A stretch of 64,000 bases of DNA. It comes from Ilex aquifolium (lineage: Eukaryota; Streptophyta; Magnoliopsida; Aquifoliales; Aquifoliaceae). Made by a program: the position numbers and the translations under genes. How positions within the stretch are numbered: position 1 is the first letter of the stretch; the number at the start of each line of letters is the position of its first letter. The DNA is taken from NCBI GenBank assembly GCA_951799425.1, contig OX637405.1:17953089-18017088 (forward strand), read 5' to 3'. Of the stretch, positions 25,632 through 33,360 are shown in pieces. A model generated the notes under the pieces. The model ran no database searches. It had not been told where the DNA came from and saw only the letters and a program-made list of their open reading frames with translations.

Positions 25632-26944
25632 TCCCCTTGTTGGAGAGCTAAAAAAAAAAAGCATAGTAGGAAGTAGAATAGTGATGGAGGCTTAGACTCC
25701 CACTCTCATTGTAGTTAGTTCATTTTCCTTATGAAGTCTTTATTTTAGAGATTAGTTTGGCTTTAGCCCAACATCTCTTGCTTGTTATAACAGTAGTTTT
25801 ATGCTTATGCTTATGTTTATGCTTTCATTTCTCATGCATAGAAGAGAAATAGCTCACATCTTGGTTGAGGAAGCAACCCTCCAATTCTTGGTTGAGGAAG
25901 CCACCCTCCAAATGTGACTAGCTTTCTTCTACTTTTATTGTTCATGCATTTCACTTCCATTGCTTGAGCTTCCTTCTTTCTTAGAAGAGTGAAACTCTTC
26001 CACTTTTCCAGAGCTTTATTAAAGCCGTGAAGGGTGGAACGTGATTCACCCATTCTTTGTGGAAGATTAGCTCCGTGTTTGTTGTTACTTTATCTTTTAA
26101 AGTTCTCCACTTGGAGGGATGAGCATCACTCACTTTTCTAGCTTTACCCAAGCCATGAAGAGTGAGTAGTTTCTCATTCACTCTTTAGTGAGAGGAGAAG
26201 GGCATGTATAAGTTATCCGAGAATCACATTTGTGCAATGTTCTTTTATGCTTAACGTTTATTTCTTCTTGTTACCGGATGATTGATTGCATCTAGCAAAG
26301 CTAAGGTACTTTGTATAATTGTGAGCTCTTTCTATGACATGGATGACTCCTGCATAGAAAGACTCATCAGTTCAAGGCAAGTACCCCGGCTAGATCCTCA
26401 TGACTACCCTTCAATCTCCCCCCTTATTGTACTTCATTTAAAGAATGGACTATTAATATCATGATTGGATGTCTTGTAGAAACACTTGCTTGTTTGTAGA
26501 CGGGTTAAGTCTCGGCACAGGCAATTCTTGTAAACTTCTAGAAAGACATCGGAATCATGTTCTTAATTCTCACAATCCATCTTTATCTTCCGATTAACTT
26601 GCTGTTGACACGGGAGTTAATTGAGTTATCAAGCACAATTATGACAAACCGGATAACTGACTACATGTCCAGATCCTTGCACTAAAGAGTGACTCTTTTT
26701 AATTAGCATTTATCTCCTATTTTGTTAAGAAAATCCTCCTGGAAAGAATCTTATATTCTATCCAGCAAAACCCATATCTCACAGCAAATCTAAAAGGTTA
26801 CAATCAAAAGGTCTCTACCACTGCTTGCCTTAGAAATACCAACAAAAGTTCCCTGTGGATTCGACTCCGGACTCAAACCGGATTATTACTACAGCTTGAC
26901 CGCCTGCACTTGGGTGTACACATTGGATCAAGCCATCAAGTTTT

Positions 26945-26962
26945 TGGTGCCGTTGCCGGGGA
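26945..26962 (+). promoter_or_regulatory. Primer-binding site of element D (tRNA-Asp)
   Basis: TGGTGCCGTTGCCGGGGA differs from the site in element A by one base (TGGC to TGGT), six bases after the LTR end. Confidence 0.9.
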
Positions 26963-27284
26963 ACCTTTGAAAGGTGCTTTAAGGTAAAAGGTCTCAGCGG
27001 TGAACAGATCTCTACCATTCAACCTCGTCTCGACACTCCATGAACCTGTAAATTCGAAACATTGGGGACAATGTTCAGTTTAGGTTGGGGGGTATGATCA
27101 GTTCATCAGTTCATTTTCGTTCATAATTTTCGTAATTTTTTTTTTATTTTTTTTATTATTGTCGTAGTTGATCATGGTTGAACATTGATTGTATAAATTG
27201 ATTATGCTTATGAATCAGCTTCAATCGTCTTTGTGACTGGCAGACGTTAAAGAACCAGATAGTGAGTCTTAAAATTTAGCAATC
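26963..27284 (+). promoter_or_regulatory. D leader with putative splice junction and polypurine-like block
   Basis: The short leader ending 'aaggtaaaag' (26990) is followed directly by 'gtctcagcggtgaacag'. Further on lie 'cattggggacaatg' (27060) and a G-rich 'aggttggggggt' (27082-27093) resembling the 3' polypurine tract. A small hairpin CGTCT-N11-AGACG (27226-27246) lies about 40 bases before the ORF start and is conserved at the matching place in A (twice) and C. Confidence 0.7.
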
Positions 27285-27695
27285 ATGGATGTAAATCTTT
27301 TTTGGTTTAGCCTAGGAATCCTACGTACTTTTCCACCTGATGTACATACCATGATCATGAGAAAAACAAGATTAGTAAAGAAGGCTGAAATCAAAGAAAA
27401 ACAAGCGAAACCCCTCTGTGGCAGAAGTAGCTTTGCCAAACGCCGTCGTGCAAAAAGGCTTGGTGCTTGTAAACAGTGTGGCAGATACTTTCACGAAAAA
27501 AGGTACAACCAGTGTTCTGAACCAATTTCTGGTCGCGCACTTGATCGATTAGACTGGATAGTGAATGGGCTGAGTAAGGATTACCCTGATACGCCATGCT
27601 ATTCCGGTATTGTCCTTAACTGATTTGTGAGAGAGGAAGTTGGGAGAGTTACTGGTTGTCCATTTTACACAGACACAGAGGGAGACTCAGATTAG
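27285..27695 (+). pseudogene. Basic Cys/His-rich protein of element D, with a late premature stop
   Basis: The frame from 27285 encodes the family seen at 48293 and 50125. It has an N-terminal 'MDVNLFWFSLG' block, 'DVHTMIMRK', a basic 'KRRRAKRLG' stretch, and C-x2-C-x4-H-x6-C in 'GACKQCGRYFHEKRYNQC', then 'GLSKDYPDTPC'. A TGA at 27621-27623 (one change from the codon in element A) cuts the last 24 residues; the frame would otherwise run to 27695. The zinc-binding core is before the stop, so a 112-residue product is possible. Function unknown. By its motif it is likely a nucleic-acid-binding protein. Confidence 0.75.
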
Positions 27696-27811
27696 ATAAT
27701 CTTCTGTAGGAAAAGTATACTTTTGTTGGGGGAGTGAATGCCAAAGGTCCGAATTTGTTGTAAAAAGTGTAAAAATATTTTTGTATAAATTTCTTTTTGA
27801 CTGAAATGAAA

Positions 27812-27890
27812 ATATGGGCCGAGTAAGGAATGCCCCAAAATACCAACCTGAAGCGTGGGTAGGGGTTCATCCTGAGACGCCTTAGTTTTT
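27812..27890 (+). other. Conserved block downstream of the Cys/His ORF
   Basis: 'tatgggccgagtaaggaat', then 'gtgggtagggg' and 'cctgagacgcc'. The same block occurs twice in element A (50665-50735 and 50795-50865) and once in C (minus, about 59775-59850). Part of it echoes the coding stretch 'gggctgagtaaggattacc' inside the ORF itself. The role is unknown. Confidence 0.7.
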
Positions 27891-27959
27891 GAATTAAATT
27901 TGTGTGTTTTGTCTTCTTTGATTGTATATAGTGCAATAGAGAAAAATTTTAATTTTTGG

Positions 27960-28249
27960 TTCAACGTTCGAACGCCAGGTAACGTTCGAACGTTGACTGC
28001 TTACAGTACTCAGCCTCTGATGAAGCTTCTGCTGGAACTTGAAAGTACTGGGAGCTCAGTCCGTTCGAACGCCAATAGACCGTTCGAACGAAGAGTACTT
28101 ACAGTACTTTGGCCTCTGACAGAAACACAAAAGTACTGGGAGCTCACCACGTTCGAACGCCAAACCACGTTCGAACGATTTGTTTAAATTCCTTCTACCC
28201 ACGTTCGAACGTCACCAACGTTCGAACGTTACAACTCAGGCTATAAAAG
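27960..28249 (+). promoter_or_regulatory. Internal promoter for the env-position ORF of element D
   Basis: Eight CGTTCGAACG-type sites (near 27963, 27982, 28061, 28080, 28150, 28168, 28202, 28219) lie upstream of a strong TATA box, TATAAAAG at 28242-28249. The ORF starts 227 bases further on. The layout copies that of the LTR promoter (palindrome array, then TATA). A diverged ~90-bp unit with 'agtactgggagctca' and 'cagtact..gcctctga' repeats between the pairs. Confidence 0.75.
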
Positions 28250-28451
28250 CCTGGCTCGTCTTCTTCATTTCAAAACCCTCCAAAACTTCTGAAAACCCGA
28301 AAAACCTTGGAGACCCTGCACTACCCAGACCCCAAAACCTCAACCATTCTCCATCTTTAACAAAAATCAACACTCCCAAGACATTTTCCACTTCAAGAAG
28401 ATCCATCTTCACAAAGAAATCAAAAATTTCAAAACCATCCAGCTGAAAAAC

Positions 28452-28476
28452 AAAAAAAAAAAAAAAAAAAAAAAAA
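28452..28476 (+). repeat. A25 run touching the env-position start codon
   Basis: A run of 25 A residues, the last being the A of the ATG at 28476. Element C lacks the run at the matching place. Confidence 0.95.
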
Positions 28477-29570
28477 TGCCAAGAGTCAAGCTTCCTGCCA
28501 GGAGGAACCCAAACACCCAAGAGCCAAACTTTGTCGAAGAAGTGGTGGAGGTGAGAGAAGGATTACCACCACTCACAAGGAGATACGACAAGACTCGGTT
28601 TCTCACAGCTCTAAAAGCAGACAGGTATGAAAATTTCTACCAAAACAAAGCCATTGTTTGTGAAAGAGATGTGATTTTGGCTGATTTTGCGGATTTGGGG
28701 ATTTTTGCAGAAATGGAAAGGAGGGGATGGTTGTTTTATTTGAGGAACGGCGGTGAGGCCGTAGTCGACTTGGTGCGGGAGTTTTACTCCAACGCCGAGA
28801 TTATCGACGGGGAAATTCGAACTTATGTAAGGGGAGTCCATGTGGACGTTGATAAGGATTATATTTGGGGGGCAAGGCAAGAAGTGCCTCGGGTCCCAAA
28901 TCCCGTTTATCCCCCAAGGAAGAATGTGGCGATGAATGAGGTGGGGAGAGAACTAACGGGAGTACCCAACTTTTCATGGGCAGGGAAGAAATTTTTTAGA
29001 CAAGGGGAGCTTAGTGATAAATACAAAATGTTAAATTTGATTGCGGTGTCAAACTTTGCCCCAATTGGAAGAAAAAATGAAATTCTCCCCGACATGGCCC
29101 GATTGTTGTATGCTAATGGAAAAGGGCAAAGCATTGACATCCCCTCCCTAGTGTTGAATGAGATGAAGAAGGGGTGTGATGTGAAGAGGAATTCGCTTCC
29201 CTTCGGCACCCTCGTGACTAAGATATGCAAGGAGCATGGGGTGAGGGTAAAGCCTGAGATGGAAATCCAAAAGCCAATGGGGCCACTGAACAAGACTTCC
29301 TTCCGGAGAAGCCAAAGTCATAGTGGCGGCCCAGCGGCAAGGCAAGAAGAGCCCCCGGCCCACGGAGTGGATGAGGTACAAGAGGAGCTTGATGAGATGG
29401 AGAGAGAGGGAGATCAGCCGGCAGAGGCGGAACCTAGCACCAGCACCAGCACCCGACGCTCCTTATTGGACGTCATGCTTAGCATTGAAGCTAAGCAGGA
29501 TGAGATCCTTAGGCTTTTGAGGGGTGGACATGGTGGACATGGAGGAGATGGTGCACAAGGAGGAGAGTGA
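28476..29570 (+). CDS. Env-position ORF of element D (plant putative transposon protein domain)
   Basis: 364 residues in one open frame, intact. A central domain (about residues 80-250) contains 'RRGWLFYLRNGGEAVVDLV', 'REFYSNAEI', 'RGVHVDVDKDYIWG' and 'NEMKKGCDVKRNSLPFGTL'. It is the domain widely labelled putative plant transposon protein in Athila-like elements (I recall Pfam PF20167; unverified). The C-terminal third is acidic and coiled-coil-like ('DEVQEELDEMERE'), then Ser/Thr-rich, ending in a Gly/His tail. No signal peptide or membrane segment is evident, so it is not an obvious envelope protein in spite of its position. Its own promoter appears to lie at 27960-28249. The same ORF is broken in C and diverged in B. 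Confidence 0.85.
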   Translation: MPRVKLPARRNPNTQEPNFVEEVVEVREGLPPLTRRYDKTRFLTALKADRYENFYQNKAIVCERDVILADFADLGIFAEMERRGWLFYLRNGGEAVVDLVREFYSNAEIIDGEIRTYVRGVHVDVDKDYIWGARQEVPRVPNPVYPPRKNVAMNEVGRELTGVPNFSWAGKKFFRQGELSDKYKMLNLIAVSNFAPIGRKNEILPDMARLLYANGKGQSIDIPSLVLNEMKKGCDVKRNSLPFGTLVTKICKEHGVRVKPEMEIQKPMGPLNKTSFRRSQSHSGGPAARQEEPPAHGVDEVQEELDEMEREGDQPAEAEPSTSTSTRRSLLDVMLSIEAKQDEILRLLRGGHGGHGGDGAQGGE

Positions 29571-31384
29571 GAGAGAGGATTTCTGTTCTTGTTCTTGTTT
29601 TTATGTTTGTTCGAAGTGTTTCTTTTTATGAATTTCTTCTTTGATAGTTGTAAGTTTTTGTGTGGTTGTGAATGAATTGAACTGTTGATGTTAAAAGACG
29701 ATATTTTGAAATGAATGGTTCCATTTATCACTTTTCTTTGTTTTAATGCATTTGTAGATTTAGCATAAAAATTAAAAGGTGATGGAACAAATGTGGATGT
29801 TAAGAATGCTTGCTAGAGTAAATATGCACATGATCGGTTTGACACCTCCATTTATCAACCGAGACTTAAAACCACATTTCTTGAAAATATTGGTATTCTC
29901 TCTATACTTAAATTGTCATATGTACATCGATATTTGTTATTTTAAAAGTACAGGAGGATCTGACTCGCAAATGGAATTGGTATATAACCAATACCCCCTG
30001 GAAAACCCGACATACACAGTGGAGATAACAAAGAACACCAGGGTGAGTTTCGAACCTAACGATGCTTTCGAGAGACAATCAATGTTTACTCAAGTAAATT
30101 CTTTTCAAATCTCAATTTTTGAATGATCTCATTAACCGTGCTTTGATTAACGCACTTAAAAGTGATCTATTGACATATCCCACACGGAACCATCGCATAC
30201 GACACATACATGTGCACATGCTTGAGAAATGATCTTAGGCCATCTTTGATATAATATTGAGCCTTAGACCTTTCTTTGAAAAAAATTTTTATCCTTCGTT
30301 AGCCGTGTTTGAGCCATCAATGTATAAAGTTTTCTTTGATAAACCTACATGATTACCAATCCACAGGAAAACATACTTGACATACCTTGGCTATCTAATT
30401 TTCTTACATCCTCTTTGTAAGATGACACAGAAAAAGGAAAAGAAAAAGGAGCATTCGAGATTATCATCCAAGAAGAGTTGATTGGAACAATTGAAACAAA
30501 ACAGATGCAAAAAGGCAAGAACTTGCCAAGAAAGTGAAAAAAATGAGAAAAATGAAAGAAAGAAATGTCATCTCTCGGCAAAATATCAAGAAGTTAGAAA
30601 AAGGTGTGCTACAATACGCAAACAACAGATAGCTTTTGAAAATCTCTGACGTCGTTTCGTTAGCCACTGACCTCTGGCCACGCTACAACCCATGAAAAGT
30701 CCTAATTGATCTCAAGTATGTTACATGCATGTGTTGTTAATCACAATTGGGATATGGTAAATAGCATTCCTTTTAATTGCATTAATATTCTTTCATGAGA
30801 TTATGCCAAACATAAGTAGTTGCTTCTTTAAAATTTCACTCCTTTCCTAAATTGTGCATGTGATTTTTCGATTGGCCATCTTCTGATCACATGATCTGTG
30901 AGAAACAAGTCACTATAATCAGAGTGAACCTTTGCTGAGAGTATACTGCGTGAGGTTTGTGAAATCGAAACTATCCATGGAAGGTAATAAAAGGGAGTAT
31001 TTGTTACATAACAATTCCTGTTGCTTGAATGATCATTTCTACTGCATTGAGAATTTCAAATACCAATGTAACAAATGATAATTTTTGCATAGAATGAATA
31101 CCTGTGAAATAAGGACGTGTGAGACATAAGTCAAAAATTGAAAATATGGTGTCCCAACGACCATGATGCTAATTTACTTTAGTTAGCATTCTCCTATGCA
31201 CATCTGTTGGACTGAAGTTTGTGGGTAGCTTCTCTGGAAACCCTCACGAGACAACACTCGTCCGCTAGGGTAAACCTAGTGGTTCAACGGCTTGTTGCAT
31301 AAGCTAAATGCAACCGGATGACCTACGAAAATGGCATTAGGAGTAGAATTTTCTTTTTCATATTACTAGAGACTAGCAATATTT
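29571..31384 (+). other. 3' region of element D
   Basis: A long transcribed-looking but mostly noncoding tail shared with A (about 51000-52430) and C (56206-57840, minus). Shared blocks include 'atcttaggccatctttgat', 'cttcatgagattatgccaaac', 'tgtgatttttcgattggcca' and 'cacgagacaacactcgtcc'. It contains one open frame conserved with C (29779-30126). The tail otherwise shows only short frames. Confidence 0.7.
29779..30126 (+). CDS. Small conserved ORF in the 3' region of element D, unknown
   Basis: 115 residues. An open frame of 113 residues in the same place in element C (57477-57818, minus) is closely similar, e.g. 'YNQYPLENPTYTVEITKN' in both. In A the stretch is degenerate. An internal ~95-nt segment (about 29955-30048) is flanked by 'aaagtacag' on the left and 'gtgagtttc' on the right, resembling a small exon. 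So the conserved part may be an exon and the long ORF an accident. No domain recognised. Confidence 0.35.
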   Translation: MMEQMWMLRMLARVNMHMIGLTPPFINRDLKPHFLKILVFSLYLNCHMYIDICYFKSTGGSDSQMELVYNQYPLENPTYTVEITKNTRVSFEPNDAFERQSMFTQVNSFQISIFE

Positions 31385-31397
31385 AGGTTGGGGAGTG
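31385..31397 (+). promoter_or_regulatory. Polypurine tract of element D
   Basis: AGGTTGGGGAGTG lies directly before the 3' LTR start TGATTAG. Confidence 0.85.
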
Positions 31398-33355
31398 TGA
31401 TTAGTACTTAAAGTTAACATATTATTATGACATTTTAAGACTAATTGTACTTTAATGGAGTTTAAGTGATGTCATTTCAGGCCCTAAACTGAACAAGGAC
31501 CCAAGAACAACAAGTACCACACTTGGATGCAGTACCAGTACATTAGAGCCCAAAATTGGAGAAGCTTGGAGCACAGCCAGAACGTTCGAACGCCAACTCA
31601 CGTTCGAACGTCCACAATACACTATAGTAGACTCAAATGCTGAAGAGAAGGCGTGTTGCAGTTAGGGAAGAAGACTGGAGCTCTGAAGTACTTGAGTGTC
31701 ACGTTCGAACGCCAACTCACGTTCGAACGTGCACTTGAGTTGATGGAAGACCAGAACACTGCAGAGAGTTGGAACTGCACTTCACAGGAGACCAACAGAT
31801 AACTCGAGTGAAAGGGGTCAGAGCAAATCTGGCATTCGAACGCCCTCAGTGCAAAAACAGAAGAAACGTTCGAACGGCAGTCAACGTTCGAACGCCCTCA
31901 GTGCAAAAACAGAAAGAACGTTCGAATGCCAACTCATGTTCGAACGTCATTCACAGACTGGCAGCAGAGTTGTTGACTGTTCACTTGGACTTGGGCGGCA
32001 AACACTATTCTTTCACCCCCCCTTTCTCATCCTCTTGCCTATAAATACTCCCCTTGTTGGAGAGCTAAAAAAAAAAAGCGTAGTAGGAAGTAGAATAGTG
32101 ATGGAGGCTTAGACTTCCACTCTCATTATAGTTAGTTCATTTTCCTTATGAAGTCTTTATTTTAGAGATTAGTTTGGCTTTAGCCCAACATCTCTTGCTT
32201 GTTATAACAGTAGTTTTATGCTTATGCTTATGTTTATGCTTTCATTTCTCATGCATAGAAGAGAAATAACTCACATCTTGGTTGAGGAAGCAACCCTCCA
32301 ATTCTTGGTTGAGGAAGCCACCCTCCAAATGTGACTAGCTTTCTTCTACTTTTATTGTTCATGCATTTCACTTCCATTGCTTGAGCTTCCTTCTTTCTTA
32401 GAAGAGTGAAACTCTTCCACTTTTCTAGAGCTTTATTAAAGCCGTGAAGGGTGGAACGTGATTCACCCATTCTTTGTGGAAGATTAGCTCCGCGTTTGTT
32501 GTTACTTTATCTTTTAAAGTTCTCCACTTGGAGGGATGAGCATCACTCACTTTTCTAGCTTTACCCAAGCCATAAAGAGTGAGTAGTTTCTCATTCACTC
32601 TTTAGTGAGAGGAGAATGGCATGTATAAGTTATCCGGGAATCACATTTGTGCAATGTTCTTTTATGCTTAACGTTTATTTCTTCTTGTTACCGGATGATT
32701 GATTGCATCTAGCAAAGCTAAGGTACTTTGTATAATTGTGAGCTCTTTCTATGACATGGATGACTCCTGCATAGAAAGACTCATCAGTTCAAGGCAAGTA
32801 CCCCGGCTAGATCCTCATGACTACCCTTCAATCTCCCCCCTTATTGTACTTCATTTAAAGAATGGACTATTAATATCATGATTGGATGTCTTGTAGAAAC
32901 ACTTGCTTGTTTGTAGACGGGTTAAGTCTCGGCACAGGCAATTCTTGTAAACTTCTAGAAAGACATCGGAATCATGTTCTTAATTCTCACAATCCATCTT
33001 TATCTTCCGATTAACTTGCTGTTGACACGGGAGTTAATTGAGTTATCAAACACAATTATGACAAACCGGATAACTGACTACATGTCCAGATCCTTGCACT
33101 AAAGAGTGACTCTTTTTAATTAGCATTTATCTCCTATTTTGTTAAGAAAATCCTCCTGGAAAGAATCTTATATTCTATCCAGCAAAACCCATATCTCACA
33201 GCAAATCTAAAAGGTTACAATCAAAAGGTCTCTACCACTGCTTGCCTTAGAAATATCAACAAAAGTTCCCTGTGGATTCGACTCCGGACTCAAACCGGAT
33301 TATTACTACAGCTTGACCGCCTGCACTTGGGTGTACACATTGGATCAAGCCATCA
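31398..33355 (+). mobile_element. 3' LTR of element D
   Basis: 1,958 bp, the same length as the 5' LTR, with about 20-25 differences by eye. Several are C-to-T or G-to-A, e.g. 'ctggcgttcg' to 'ctggcattcg', which breaks one palindrome. It ends GCCATCA, followed by the target duplication CTTGA at 33356-33360. Confidence 0.92.
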
Positions 33356-33360
33356 CTTGA

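Larger units (their letters stand above)
24981..26938 (+). mobile_element. 5' LTR of element D
   Basis: 1,958 bp, starting TGATTAGTAC and ending GCCATCA. U3 holds nine CGTTCGAACG-type palindromes (25160-25530), and a TATA box CTATAAATAC lies at 25622-25631. Downstream is a direct repeat, 'cttggttgaggaagc.accctcc', in two copies (about 25860-25912). The R-U5 half is shared with the LTR of element A ('gtgaaactcttccactttt', 'gccgtgaagggtggaacgtg'), while U3 is not. Confidence 0.92.
24981..33355 (+). mobile_element. Element D: complete-ended Athila-type element lacking gag-pol
   Basis: 8,375 bp with two 1,958-bp LTRs, TG...CA ends, a 5-bp target duplication, PBS, polypurine tract, a Cys/His ORF and an env-position ORF. 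There is no gag, protease, RT or integrase. Right after the PBS leader (to 26990) the sequence continues at 26991 with what in element C follows a splice acceptor (60665, minus strand). The LTRs differ at roughly 20-25 sites by eye (about 1.1-1.3%), so D is older than A. It must have been mobilised by proteins supplied in trans. Confidence 0.92.

Noticed and set aside
25160..28230. CGTTCGAACG arrays as a CRISPR-like array
   Set aside because: Units are 10-12 bp, spacers are irregular and partly repeated, and the arrays lie in retroelement promoters of a plant genome.
28476..29570. Calling the env-position ORF a true envelope glycoprotein
   Set aside because: No signal peptide, transmembrane segment, cleavage site or Cys pattern is visible; only the position is env-like.
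24981..33355. Element D as a LARD- or TRIM-type element
   Set aside because: It encodes an intact 364-residue ORF and a Cys/His ORF, and its only major loss ends at splice-like borders.
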